DNA of 64,000 nt from Oceanobacillus oncorhynchi (GTDB lineage Bacteria > Bacillota > Bacilli > Bacillales > Amphibacillaceae): positions 1,488,001-1,552,000 of the forward strand of contig NZ_CDGG01000001.1 in assembly GCF_000821065.1 (NCBI RefSeq), written 5' to 3'. Numbering within the stretch: position 1 is the first letter of the stretch; every line of letters begins with the position of its first letter. A program made the position numbers and the translations under genes. Below are positions 26,923 through 35,905 of the stretch, piece by piece. Under the pieces are notes generated by a model. The model had not been told where the DNA came from. It worked only from the letters and a program-made list of their open reading frames with translations, and made no database searches.

Positions 26923-27348
26923 TTATGCACTAAATTCATCGTCCTTCGAGGCTTGTTGCGTTTCATTTGAAATGGCATATAATCCCAAGCTGCCCCCAGA
27001 TAAAGTAAGCAATAAAGGAATAATACTTCCGAGAAAAAACGAAAAGATCATGGCAATGACAGCTACGGATATATGCGGTTTGACTGACATGATAATCCCA
27101 AGGAAAAAGACAACAATAGCTGCACACATAATAATGAACGTATATATCATATACCCTGTATGAAAAATCCCGCTTACGAGATCAAATAATCCGGAAGTCA
27201 ATTCAATGATTGGGAAGAATGGAAAAATTGTATCTATCTCGGAAAATTCATAACTGTCTAAGCTGGAATAGATAAAAAAGAACTGGATAGCGGATATTAG
27301 ACCGCCTAATGAAATAAGTAAACCAGAGATCATTTTTTGTTTATGCAT
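26923..27348 (-). CDS. Four-helix membrane protein, unknown
   Basis: 141 aa with hydrophobic segments at about 8-28, 45-65, 68-90 and 96-120 and an acidic polar tail (ETQQASKDDEFSA). No family recognised. It lies 53 bases downstream of the tetR gene on the same strand, so it may be co-transcribed with it. Confidence 0.65.
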   Translation of the reverse strand: MHKQKMISGLLISLGGLISAIQFFFIYSSLDSYEFSEIDTIFPFFPIIELTSGLFDLVSGIFHTGYMIYTFIIMCAAIVVFFLGIIMSVKPHISVAVIAMIFSFFLGSIIPLLLTLSGGSLGLYAISNETQQASKDDEFSA

Positions 27349-27401
27349 TTTAGTTCATTCCTTCCGAATTCTCTTCATTTTACCTCATTTCACCTGTATC
27401 C

Positions 27402-27950
27402 TCATTCCAGTTTATGCAGAATAAAAGAAAGCAGTGGTTGAATGAATGCTTCAGGAGACAACGTGCTTTTTTTCCATTCTACGGAAGCTCCGTAAATGGT
27501 CCAGCTTAGGATGGCTGCCATTTTGCGAAGGATATCTTCTTCTTTAGCAGGATTCTCTTTTTGCAGCAGCGGATAGATGATAACTGCCAGATGTTCTCTA
27601 ATAATACGCGCAATTGTTTCTTCATACCCTTGGTGACAACGGGATGATAAAGTGGTTTGAAAGTTTGCCACCGCAATAAATAACTGGGTGGCAGCATGGT
27701 CCCCCCATGTCATTTGATGGATTGCTTTCGTATCTAAATTAAAAAGCAGGACTTCAGATAACACTTTTTCTAATAAATCATATTTATCTTCGTAGTGATA
27801 GTAGAAAGTAGCGCGATTGACCATCGCTGCTTCGGTAATATCGGTGATGCGGATATCATTGAATTCTTTCTTCTCGGAAAGGGCAATAAATGCATCCATG
27901 ATGAGTCTTCGCGTCCGTAATATTCTCAAATCTGTTTTCTCTTCGGTCAC
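27402..27950 (-). CDS. TetR-family regulator
   Basis: 182 aa. The N-terminal helix-turn-helix (about 12-58) reads RRLIMDAFIALSEKKEFNDI, then ITDITEAAMVNRATFYYHYEDKYDLL. The ligand domain is of the YxaF/DhaS-like type. It starts at GTG 27950 after GGAGGG. It is divergent from an SpxH-like and YdhR pair, which is probably its target. Confidence 0.88.
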   Translation of the reverse strand: MTEEKTDLRILRTRRLIMDAFIALSEKKEFNDIRITDITEAAMVNRATFYYHYEDKYDLLEKVLSEVLLFNLDTKAIHQMTWGDHAATQLFIAVANFQTTLSSRCHQGYEETIARIIREHLAVIIYPLLQKENPAKEEDILRKMAAILSWTIYGASVEWKKSTLSPEAFIQPLLSFILHKLE

Positions 27951-28129
27951 CGGAATCCCTCCTGTTTTTCAACAGTTTTTAAAATATGTTGTATATACGA
28001 TAAATCTAGAAGTTTATTGGTTTTTATGTTATTGCTTGTATCCTATAATAGAATAAGAACAGTGTAAATAAAAGAAATTAGGATGAAATAGCTGCTATTT
28101 AAAGTAATTTAGAATAAGGAGATTGAAGA

Positions 28130-29056
28130 ATGAGTCAAAAAAAGATGGTATGCGATGTGGAAACAGGTCTGTGTGGAGAAGCTGACGGGGAAGAGATGGA
28201 GGCAGTTCAATTCAACCAGCCCAAGAAAGAGATTGATATCTATTATGTGACAGATCCGATTTGTTCTCATTGCTGGGCGCTCGAGCCGGTATTACGGCGT
28301 TTTCAGCTGCAATTTGGATCGTATTTTAAGTTTCATACTGTGATGGGCGGACTTTTGGAAAAATGGAGCGATACGCCAGTTGACCCGGCTAATGGCATAT
28401 CAGGACCAGCTGACGTCGTAGCGCATTGGAAAGAGGTTGGGCAGCATTCCAGAATGCCGATTGATGGGTCATTAATGGCGGATGACTATGTCACCTCATC
28501 GTACCCGCCGTCCCGCGTTTTTAAAGTAATTCAAAAAGAATACAATGACAATCTGGCGTATACGTTTTTGAGACATGCAAGAGAAGCATTATTTGCTTTT
28601 AACCAGAACATCTCCGATTCTAAAATACTTGTTGAACTGATAGAAGGATTGGGTCTGGATGGAGAAAAAATTGTTCAGCAGGCTGATTCAGCATTGGGGC
28701 ATCAATTGCTGGAGGAAGACTTCAACCTGAAAGACAATCTTGGTGTCAGAGGATTCCCGACGATTATTATGGTGAATCAGGAAGGACAAGGAATTAAAAT
28801 AGTCGGTGCCCGTGCGTTTGATGATTATGTCAGAGGTCTGCAGCAGGTGCTTCCAGAAGACAGACTGCAGCCGAAACAGACTCCTGCATTTGCGGATTTA
28901 TTAAAACAGGAGAACCTTTTATTCTCTAAAGAAGTGGAAGTACTATATGACCTGGAGCACAGCCAAGTCGGCAGCTTTGCTGAGAAAGAGCTGGAAGCGG
29001 AAGATTATCAGATTCATAATCTTCTTGGAGAAAATTATTATACCCTTAAAAAATAA
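28130..29056 (+). CDS. YjbH/SpxH-like DsbA-family protein
   Basis: 308 aa, thioredoxin/DsbA-like fold with the redox motif Cys45-Ser-His-Cys48 in DPICSHCWALEP. In Bacillus, YjbH (SpxH) hands the disulfide-stress regulator Spx to ClpXP. Length and opening stretch fit that family. The setting, with TetR and YdhR rather than a globin gene, suggests it may be a paralogue with its own regulation. AAGGAGATTGAAGA precedes the ATG. Spx adaptor function is inferred. Confidence 0.75.
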   Translation: MSQKKMVCDVETGLCGEADGEEMEAVQFNQPKKEIDIYYVTDPICSHCWALEPVLRRFQLQFGSYFKFHTVMGGLLEKWSDTPVDPANGISGPADVVAHWKEVGQHSRMPIDGSLMADDYVTSSYPPSRVFKVIQKEYNDNLAYTFLRHAREALFAFNQNISDSKILVELIEGLGLDGEKIVQQADSALGHQLLEEDFNLKDNLGVRGFPTIIMVNQEGQGIKIVGARAFDDYVRGLQQVLPEDRLQPKQTPAFADLLKQENLLFSKEVEVLYDLEHSQVGSFAEKELEAEDYQIHNLLGENYYTLKK

Positions 29057-29071
29057 GAGAGGTGCGTAAGA

Positions 29072-29377
29072 ATGGCATATATTTTACAAATCGATTTTAC
29101 GATGGAAGGGCCTTTTGGCGAAGAGATGGCAACTGCATTCCATGATTTGGCAATGAGCATTCGCGAAGAGGAAGGCTTCCAATGGAAGATATGGACAGAA
29201 AATCCGGATGCAAAAGAAGCTGGCGGCATTTATGTTTTTGAAACAAAGGAAGCTGCTGAGAAATATTTAGATATGCATACAAAACGTCTGGCACAATTTG
29301 GGCTGGAGAATGTACGGGCAAAAGTGTTCGGGATCAATGAGACATTGACTAAAGTGACGGATGGTCCGGTGGAATAG
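29072..29377 (+). CDS. YdhR-family monooxygenase-like protein
   Basis: 101 aa with an antibiotic-biosynthesis-monooxygenase type ferredoxin-like fold. Family stretches are FQWKIWTENPDAKEAGGIYV and the following FETKEAAEKYLDMHTKRL. Substrate unknown. It follows the SpxH-like gene by 15 bases and ends before a strong terminator, so the two form an operon. Confidence 0.85.
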   Translation: MAYILQIDFTMEGPFGEEMATAFHDLAMSIREEEGFQWKIWTENPDAKEAGGIYVFETKEAAEKYLDMHTKRLAQFGLENVRAKVFGINETLTKVTDGPVE

Positions 29378-29386
29378 AAATTTACT

Positions 29387-29431
29387 AAACAGGTGATGAC
29401 TGTGAGAAGCTGACAGTCATCACCTGTTTTT
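29387..29431 (+). terminator. Terminator of the SpxH-like/YdhR operon
   Basis: AAACAGGTGATGACTGT pairs with ACAGTCATCACCTGTTT around a 9-base loop, followed by Ts. Confidence 0.85.
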
Positions 29432-29592
29432 AAAACGAAAATTCTTTCCTTTTGGAAATGTTTGCTAATTCTATTATCGATTTTCTGAAAGAAAAAGGCT
29501 GCAGTTTTAATTGTAGGAGCGGGCAGGGAAAGTAATATGGAGTAATAAGTAATCAATACTCAGCGAACTGTTTAAATTTCGTTGAGTGTTTT

Positions 29593-29624
29593 TTGTTGTA
29601 AATACAACAAAAATAAATTAAAAT
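29593..29624 (+). promoter_or_regulatory. Promoter with MarR-type palindrome
   Basis: The perfect palindrome TTGTTGTAAATACAACAA (29593-29610) overlaps a -35 TTGTAA (29596-29601). TAAAAT (29619-29624) follows after 17 bases. It lies 34 bases ahead of marR and is the likely autorepression site. Confidence 0.7.
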
Positions 29625-29657
29625 TTACGTATAACAGAAATCGCCGGGGGTGAAAGC

Positions 29658-30110
29658 ATGGCTGAAATCCTGCGAGAAATTGGAATGATTGCGAGAGCGC
29701 TCGATTCTATCAGCAACATTGAGTTTAAGGAATATGACCTTACCAAAGGTCAATATTTATATCTGGTCCGTATTTGTGAAAATCCGGGTATTATTCAAGA
29801 AAAGCTCGCTGAAATGATTAAAGTAGACCGGACAACAGCAGCCCGCGCCATCAAAAAATTGGAGACAAATGGTTTTATTCACAAGAAGTCGGATGCGAAT
29901 AACAGAAAGATAAAAAAGCTGTTCCCCACAGAAAAGGGAGAAAGCATTTATCCAATGATCAAAAAGGAAAATGATTACTCTAATCAGGTTGCTTTAGAAG
30001 GACTGACAGAGGAAGAAGCAGCAGCCCTGGTTTATTTACTTGAAAAGGTTCGAAAAAATATGGAGGTAGACTGGGAATTTGTGAAGAAAGGTAATAAGCG
30101 TGCGTATTAA
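29658..30110 (+). CDS. MarR-family regulator
   Basis: 150 aa winged helix. The recognition region is IIQEKLAEMIKVDRTTAARA, then IKKLETNGFI, and the wing has KKSDANNRKIKKLFPTEKG. It is first in an operon with paiA and paiB-like genes. A palindromic site overlaps its promoter, so it probably represses its own operon. The ligand is unknown. Confidence 0.9.
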   Translation: MAEILREIGMIARALDSISNIEFKEYDLTKGQYLYLVRICENPGIIQEKLAEMIKVDRTTAARAIKKLETNGFIHKKSDANNRKIKKLFPTEKGESIYPMIKKENDYSNQVALEGLTEEEAAALVYLLEKVRKNMEVDWEFVKKGNKRAY

Positions 30111-30662
<552 letters not shown>

Positions 30663-30674
30663 AGGAGGCAGACA

Positions 30675-31292
30675 ATGTATGTACCGAAGCGTTTTAAAGT
30701 AACAGATACGAAAGAAATATGGGAATTTGTCAAACAGCATTCTTTTGCAACGCTGGTGACAGCAGAAGATAATATACCTGTTGCGACACATCTGCCAGTA
30801 ACTGTGAGCAGGGCGGATGATGATTATCGAATCACAGGTCATATGGCGTATGCCAACCTGCAATGGAAAACATTTGAAAGCGTGGATGATGCATTAGTGA
30901 TATTTCAAGGGCCTCACGCTTATGTTTCATCGACATGGTATGCCCATGAGAATGTTCCGACATGGAATTATCAAGCTGTCCATATGTACGGAACGCCGCG
31001 TATATTGGAAAAAGAAGAACTTTTGGAATCATTAAAAACGTTATCGGATACGTATGAAAAGCATCGGGACCCTTCCTTTTCAGTGGAGGGTTATACACCG
31101 AAGCTATTGGATGCACAGTTGAAAGCAATTGTGGGTTTTGAGATAAAAGTGACAGAGGTGCAGGCTGCGTATAAATTAAGTCAGAACCGGAACGAAACAG
31201 ATTATCAGCATATTATTGAGCATTTGAAGAAGGAAGGGGATTCTGATTCTGAGCGGATTGCAGAGCAGATGGAGAATAGATTGGAGAAATGA
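30675..31292 (+). CDS. paiB: PaiB-like FMN-binding protein
   Basis: 205 aa with a flavin-reductase-like split barrel. It opens MYVPKRFKVTDTKEIWEFVK and contains PVATHLPV, HMAYANLQWKTFE and STWYAHENVPTWNYQAVHMYG, all characteristic. PaiB is a partner of PaiA in Bacillus and has been linked to negative control of sporulation and protease genes. AAAGGAGG precedes the ATG. It is third and last in the operon. Confidence 0.92.
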   Translation: MYVPKRFKVTDTKEIWEFVKQHSFATLVTAEDNIPVATHLPVTVSRADDDYRITGHMAYANLQWKTFESVDDALVIFQGPHAYVSSTWYAHENVPTWNYQAVHMYGTPRILEKEELLESLKTLSDTYEKHRDPSFSVEGYTPKLLDAQLKAIVGFEIKVTEVQAAYKLSQNRNETDYQHIIEHLKKEGDSDSERIAEQMENRLEK

Positions 31293-31308
31293 AAAGAATA
31301 ATCGAAAA

Positions 31309-31342
31309 AAGCAGCACGTTTTCTGTATTATACGTGCTGCTT
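31309..31342. terminator. Bidirectional terminator
   Basis: AAGCAGCACGT pairs perfectly with ACGTGCTGCTT around a 12-base loop, between paiB and the convergent HAAS gene. Confidence 0.75.
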
Positions 31343-31355
31343 CGTTATAAAATTT

Positions 31356-32129
31356 TTAATTAGAGGTCTTTTTATCCTCTTTTTTCGATGTGTATATTAA
31401 AATTCCTATCGCAGTAATAGCGATAACAAAAAATACAATGGCAGAGATCCATACATAAGATTCGCTCTCTGGGCTGCCGCCGCCAGTTACTATTTTAGCA
31501 ATGATCTCGGGCAAGCAGATTAAGAATGTAAACAAAGCCAAAAAGCCTTGTTTCATAATAAGCGGAACGATAATGAATATGCTTAAGAGAATAGCCCCGA
31601 TAATAAGGTTTACAGATTGATTACTTTCTGCGATAACGATTCCCGGGTGGTTTCGAATAATAAACTGTGCGCCGACCATAGATGCCATGAAAAGGGAAAA
31701 GAAAATTCCATAGCTAATATAGGTTTTTTTGCTGTCGCCGTATTTTGTAACGATTTTTTTTACAATAATAATTGTACCAACTGTTCCAATAGCCAATACT
31801 GCAAGGTTATAAAGGATGACACTAGTATTTAACTCGAAATCCCCGCTAATTAAATCGGGAATGATAAATACCCCCAGCAAATAGATAAGCAATAAAATAC
31901 TGTATTTTATAAAGCCTTTATCCCGCGGCAGTTCTTCGGAAATGGAACGGATATAATCTTTGACAGAGCCTCCGGTAATGCTTTCGACACTTTGTCCATG
32001 TGCTTCTGCTTCTTTTAAATGATCTCGCAATTCTGCTTCTATTTCTTGAATATCTTTATCCTTTTTTCCCCGGCTCATTAATTCCAGGCGTAAATTCAAT
32101 AAGAATTTTTCCGCTTCTTTACTTAGCAT
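31356..32129 (-). CDS. HAAS-domain membrane protein
   Basis: About 257 aa. The cytosolic N-terminal HAAS-type domain (about 1-75, with LLNLRLELMSRGKKDKDIQE, then ELRDHLKEAEAHG) is followed by about six membrane helices. Such proteins are regularly encoded next to PadR regulators and are thought to relay signals. ATG 32129 overlaps the padR stop by 11 bases; a GTG at 32138 is the alternative. Function beyond this is unknown. Confidence 0.8.
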   Translation of the reverse strand: MLSKEAEKFLLNLRLELMSRGKKDKDIQEIEAELRDHLKEAEAHGQSVESITGGSVKDYIRSISEELPRDKGFIKYSILLLIYLLGVFIIPDLISGDFELNTSVILYNLAVLAIGTVGTIIIVKKIVTKYGDSKKTYISYGIFFSLFMASMVGAQFIIRNHPGIVIAESNQSVNLIIGAILLSIFIIVPLIMKQGFLALFTFLICLPEIIAKIVTGGGSPESESYVWISAIVFFVIAITAIGILIYTSKKEDKKTSN

Positions 32130-32457
32130 CCTCCACACTCCTCATCAAATTATTCATCCCCTTATTCAAATAAGACCATTTATTACGAAATACAGCTAAT
32201 TCTTCTAATCCTTTATCTGTAATGGTGTAGTATTTTCGTTTCGGTCCGCCCGTATCGGATTTTTTAAGTTCGGTTTGAACATACCCTTTTTTGCTTAAGC
32301 GAAGAAGGACAGGATAGATACTTCCGTCACTGATTTCCGGAAAATCTCGTTCTTTTAATTTCTCAAGGATTTCATATCCATACGTTTCCCCTTGCGAAAT
32401 CAATCCTAGTATTGCACCGTCTAATAATCCCTTCATCATCTGATCAGATACTGACAT
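32119..32457 (-). CDS. PadR-family regulator
   Basis: 112 aa: MKGLLDGAILGLISQGETYG, a winged helix with SDGSIYPVLLRLSKKGYVQT, and KRKYYTITDKGLEELAVF. It is the short PadR-s2 type. It overlaps the HAAS membrane gene, a pairing common in Firmicutes. Repeated AACTATCTT sites upstream suggest autorepression. GGAGG lies just before its ATG. Confidence 0.92.
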   Translation of the reverse strand: MSVSDQMMKGLLDGAILGLISQGETYGYEILEKLKERDFPEISDGSIYPVLLRLSKKGYVQTELKKSDTGGPKRKYYTITDKGLEELAVFRNKWSYLNKGMNNLMRSVEDAK

Positions 32458-32470
32458 GTCGTTCCTCCTT

Positions 32471-32538
32471 AACTATCTTGTAATACACTATAGTTGAATA
32501 TAAGATAATTGTCAACTATCTTATATAAAAAGATAGTT
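32471..32538. promoter_or_regulatory. Repeated PadR operator elements
   Basis: AACTATCTT occurs at 32471-32479 and 32514-32522, and inverted as AAGATAGTT at 32530-32538. TATAAGATA (32499-32507) and TATCTTATA (32517-32525) form a second overlapping inverted repeat. The cluster sits just ahead of padR. Confidence 0.65.
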
Positions 32539-32568
32539 GAGGTGTTAGTTGTTTTTTTATGAGGGGAG

Positions 32569-32904
32569 TGTAGAAGTAAAAGCGCGTATAAAAGAAAAAG
32601 TACGTTGTTTCCATAAACTTTAATTTGAACATCACTTCCAAAAAAAGTTTTTAACAACACTGCTATAAGCTTATTTAAAGTCACTGTCTGTCCAATTTTA
32701 TCTTTACGACACATAAATCTTCCCAGTTCGAGGATACTGTAAGCTGCTGACCACCTTCATTATTGTCTCTTTTGAATACTCCCTTAACCATGGATTAGAT
32801 GCAAATAGACCTTAAGGCGTAGATAAAGATATTTCTCAGGCTCATTACGAAAACTCGTTAGAACCGATAAGATAAAGATAAGATAACGAAAGGGGAAAAA
32901 CAAA
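32569..32904. other. Intergenic region before the PspA operon
   Basis: No gene seen. Just ahead of the next ribosome site is a small tandem run, GATAAGATAAAGATAAGATA (about 32867-32888), of unknown meaning. Confidence 0.4.
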
Positions 32905-33258
32905 ATGAAAAAATTCATGTTGTTTATCGGAGGACTCATTGCAGTGCTTGTCCTTCTTGCAAATTTAGGACCGATGGTATTGCTGGTGTTAAGTGTAGGC
33001 TTACTTTATGTATGCTTTAAAAAATTTATTAAAACAGATTCAGTTGCCGCAAAAATAGGATGGGTGATTTTAGGGTTAATCGTATTAAGCATCACATTCT
33101 CTAACATTTATGCTGTTTTAGGCGTTGCAGCGGCTTATGCACTTTACCTTATCTATAAAAATTGGAACACACCGGAAGACTCTGTTGTCCACGAAATAAA
33201 AGAAGATGATGATCCATTTACGAATTTTGAAAAACAGTGGGCAGAGTTAAATAAATAA
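32905..33258 (+). CDS. lmo0954-like membrane protein
   Basis: 117 aa. Four hydrophobic segments fill residues 4-90, followed by an acidic cytosolic tail (HEIKEDDDPFTNFEKQWAEL). Proteins of this type precede pspA in Listeria and Bacillus relatives, and the spacing here (about 24 bases) supports one operon. A role in envelope stress is inferred. GAAAGGGG precedes the ATG. Confidence 0.8.
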   Translation: MKKFMLFIGGLIAVLVLLANLGPMVLLVLSVGLLYVCFKKFIKTDSVAAKIGWVILGLIVLSITFSNIYAVLGVAAAYALYLIYKNWNTPEDSVVHEIKEDDDPFTNFEKQWAELNK

Positions 33259-33282
33259 AAAAATTTAAAGGAGAGATTGACT

Positions 33283-33918
33283 ATGTCAACAAATATTTTT
33301 ACGCGAATGAAGGATTCTATTTCAGCAGATTTACACACGATGATGGACAAAAAGGAACAAAAAAATCCGATTGCAGCACTAAACCATTATTTACGCCAAA
33401 GTGAGCAGGAAAAAGAAAAAGTAAGAAAGCTGATTGACCGTCAGTATAAATTGAAAGAAGAGTTTGCACGTGAGTATATAAAAGCACAAGAACTTGCAGA
33501 TAAGCGCTTAAAACAAGCACAAATTGCCGATCGTGCGCAAGAAGAGGAAATGCATGAATTTGCTTTAAAAGAGCATGAAGAGTATCAAAATCGTGCTGAA
33601 CGCATGAAAGCATCCAGAGAAGAAGCGATTACGCAGCTTGAAAATCTGGAGCAGAAATACGAAGAAATGAAGCATCGCCTGAAGGATATGCACCTGCGTC
33701 GTATGGAGCTGATGGGACGTGAAAATATTGCCAAAGCAAATCACCAAATCAATCGGGTCGTGGATGAATCATCAGAAAAACCTTTCTCCAAGTTTGGAGA
33801 GATGGAGCAATATATCGAAAATCTGGAGTACAAAGTAAACAATGCTTACTATAAAAGTACTTTTGACAGTAAAATTGCTGCCATTGAAAAGAAATTAGAT
33901 GAAAAGGAAGTAAACTAG
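33283..33918 (+). CDS. pspA: PspA/IM30 family protein
   Basis: 211 aa, almost entirely alpha-helical coiled coil, with the family opening IFTRMKDSISADLHTMMDKK and the amphipathic N-terminal helix. PspA polymers bind stressed membranes and limit proton leakage. ATG 33283 follows AAAGGAGAG; a TTG two codons earlier is less likely. It pairs with the membrane protein upstream. Confidence 0.9.
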   Translation: MSTNIFTRMKDSISADLHTMMDKKEQKNPIAALNHYLRQSEQEKEKVRKLIDRQYKLKEEFAREYIKAQELADKRLKQAQIADRAQEEEMHEFALKEHEEYQNRAERMKASREEAITQLENLEQKYEEMKHRLKDMHLRRMELMGRENIAKANHQINRVVDESSEKPFSKFGEMEQYIENLEYKVNNAYYKSTFDSKIAAIEKKLDEKEVN

Positions 33919-33963
33919 AGCTTGAAGGTAAAAGCGAAAAAAGTATTCTTTACTGCTTCAACA

Positions 33964-34002
33964 AAACTCCTCTACATTACAAATTTGTAATGAGAGGAGT
34001 TT
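33964..34002. terminator. Bidirectional terminator
   Basis: AAACTCCTCT and AGAGGAGTTT enclose a perfect 18-base palindrome CATTACAAATTTGTAATG, giving one long stem. Confidence 0.8.
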
Positions 34003-34038
34003 CTATTTAAAAAAACCAACATGTTTGCAGTATAAAAA

Positions 34039-34351
34039 TCAATTAATAAAATGAGTATGACGTGCTTTCCAATCTTCCAGTTTAATAAACACCCAGAATC
34101 CATAGATACCTAATGTGATAATCGTTAAAACCCACCATTTGATCCAGTTGCCAAAAAGACCGACAGCTGAACCTGAAAAATGCATTCGTTTGCCATCAAC
34201 AACTGTATGATTTATTCTCCACCCATAAATCATTGTAATTGACCAAAGATAACAAATTCCTAGTGTGAAGACAGTCATTAATGTCCCAAGAATAACCCAG
34301 CCAATAAATTGAAGTAATCCACCATCAAAGAAGCTGGTTCTTCCTTATACT
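34039..34351 (-). pseudogene. DUF898 (YjgN-like) membrane protein, probably missing its start
   Basis: The longest ATG frame (34278, 79 aa) has GWRINHTVVDGKRMHFSGSA and LFGNWIKWWVLTIITLGIYG, typical of short Firmicutes DUF898 proteins. Family-like residues (FFDGGLLQFIGWVILGTLM) continue upstream of that ATG to a TAA at about 34352 with no start codon or ribosome site. The N-terminus therefore seems lost, unless a rare codon is used. Function unknown. Confidence 0.55.
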
Positions 34352-34356
34352 GTAGT

Positions 34357-34392
34357 AAAAAAGTGAGCCCTCCTAAAAAGTTCGGCTCACTT
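34357..34392 (-). terminator. tetR terminator
   Basis: AAGTGAGCC (34361-34369) pairs with GGCTCACTT (34384-34392). On the minus strand it is followed by Ts, and its stem overlaps the tetR stop codon. Confidence 0.8.
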
Positions 34393-34968
34393 TTCTTTTG
34401 TTTCCATATCCTGCCTAGCATAGTTAAACCGGGTTATTTCCTCAAAAGCTTTTATCAAATCGTCATACGTATGTTGAAAATCACTATCAACCCACTTCAT
34501 CAGGATATTCCACATTCCGCCTGCGTTGAAAGCTAAAGCAAATTCCATATTTTCTTCACTGATGATATAGCTAAATTTGTTTTCAGTGAGCCTATGGATA
34601 GAAGGCAGGTGTTTATTAAAAGTCTTTAATAGTAAACTATCTAAATCATTTTTTCGAATGATACGAATAAAGTCTATATTTTCCATCCAAAAAGTAATGA
34701 AAATGCTTGCCACTTTCCCCATGTCCATAATTTCTCCTGCATCCAGCCTTCGCAGGTATTCTTGTGCCAGCTGATGGAGGTATCGTTCCAGAACAGCATT
34801 TTTCGAATCAAAATGCCGGTAGAAGGTACTTCGGTCTAAAACGGCTTGTTCAGCAATCTCTTTAATGGTGATTTTATAGAAGGATTTTTCTTCCAAAAGA
34901 GATAAAAGCGCGTCTGTCAGCCATTCTTGAGACCTGATGGCAGAAGGATTATTGCTTGTATCAGACAT
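34387..34968 (-). CDS. TetR/AcrR-family regulator
   Basis: About 193 aa. The helix-turn-helix (about 10-56) includes EWLTDALLSLLEEKSFYKIT, then IKEIAEQAVLDRSTFYRHFD. ATG 34968 (MSDTSNN) is preferred because GAGGAGTGGAAC precedes it; the frame is open to 34992. It is divergent from an AhpD-like gene, with a palindrome between the two. Confidence 0.88.
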   Translation of the reverse strand: MSDTSNNPSAIRSQEWLTDALLSLLEEKSFYKITIKEIAEQAVLDRSTFYRHFDSKNAVLERYLHQLAQEYLRRLDAGEIMDMGKVASIFITFWMENIDFIRIIRKNDLDSLLLKTFNKHLPSIHRLTENKFSYIISEENMEFALAFNAGGMWNILMKWVDSDFQHTYDDLIKAFEEITRFNYARQDMETKEK

Positions 34969-35073
34969 CTTGTTCCACTCCTCTCTGTACACCCTACATA
35001 TAATGGGGTTTTGTAGGACTTACTTAAATTGTATTGATTCTTTATTACTGCTAGTATAAGATACCCTTAACAT

Positions 35074-35089
35074 TGCAACAAATGTTGCA
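35074..35089. promoter_or_regulatory. TetR-type operator palindrome
   Basis: TGCAACAAATGTTGCA is a perfect 16-base palindrome in the divergent tetR/ahpD-like intergenic region, next to a -10 like TATAAG (35055-35060). Confidence 0.65.
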
Positions 35090-35152
35090 CTTATTTGATG
35101 GGAAATAAGAAGGTACGTGGATTTTATAACATTTACAAAAAGGAGAATGGAT

Positions 35153-35644
35153 ATGGCAAAGCTGGTCAACAAAGGGATTGTGAAAGCGGCAGGAATGATG
35201 AAAATGGATAATCGAATAAACTATTTTAAAGTTGCTCCAAATGCAATGACACCCATTATGGAATCTGAAAAATATGTACGGAAAACTTCGATTGACAGGA
35301 AGCTGAAAGAGCTTATTAAGATTAGAGTTTCACAGATTAATGGGTGCTCTTATTGTCTGAATATGCATACCAAAGCAGCGAAAAAGCTAAACGTATCCGA
35401 CAAACAGATAGATGCACTGAAGCATTGGAAAACGGAAGAAATATTTACGGAGATGGATCGGGCTGCATTTGAACTGGCAGAGAATATGACGCTAGTTTCA
35501 GAAAATGGAGTCAGTGATGCGTTGTATGAGAAGGTAAGGGAATATTTTGATGAAAAGGAATATGTGGAGCTTGTAATGGTAATTATTCAAATTAATACAT
35601 GGAATAGATTGTCTATTGCGATGGGGAATCACGCTGAAGTATAG
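35153..35644 (+). CDS. AhpD-like carboxymuconolactone decarboxylase-family protein
   Basis: 163 aa, all-helical. The redox motif Cys65-SY-Cys68-LNM-His72 is the AhpD type CxxCxxxH, which suggests a peroxidase-type activity rather than lactone decarboxylation. ATG 35153 is chosen for its spacing to AAAAGGAG; an ATG two codons earlier is possible. It is divergent from tetR and probably controlled by it, perhaps in response to oxidants or electrophiles. Confidence 0.88.
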   Translation: MAKLVNKGIVKAAGMMKMDNRINYFKVAPNAMTPIMESEKYVRKTSIDRKLKELIKIRVSQINGCSYCLNMHTKAAKKLNVSDKQIDALKHWKTEEIFTEMDRAAFELAENMTLVSENGVSDALYEKVREYFDEKEYVELVMVIIQINTWNRLSIAMGNHAEV

Positions 35645-35791
35645 AAAAGAAGTGTAGGAAACCATGGTAATTAGGTGTTCTATTTTGTTCGAATTAACTG
35701 ACTTATTTGAAAAACAACCTATTTTTTCCTGAACGTTGCTTCATTTTATCAGCTGTTTCGTATAAAATGGAACGGAAAAGGAGGAAATAAC

Positions 35792-35905
35792 ATGCACTTT
35801 GAATTTGATGATGGTCTTTTTTGTTTTGTTGGCAGTATGGAAATGGCCAAATACGAATTAAAGAAAAAACAAAGCAGCTTGGTAAGGGGATATGGATGGC
35901 TATAG
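35792..35905 (+). CDS. 37-codon upstream ORF overlapping phnF
   Basis: The ATG follows a near-perfect AAAAGGAGGAAATAAC site, stronger than that of phnF. It encodes MHFEFDDGLFCFVGSMEMAK and a basic end (YELKKKQSSLVRGYGWL). Its stop lies 7 bases inside phnF, in another frame, so ribosomes ending here could restart at the phnF ATG 35896. No homologue is known to me. A -10 like TATAAAAT lies at about 35761. It may be a leader for translational coupling. Confidence 0.5.
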   Translation: MHFEFDDGLFCFVGSMEMAKYELKKKQSSLVRGYGWL

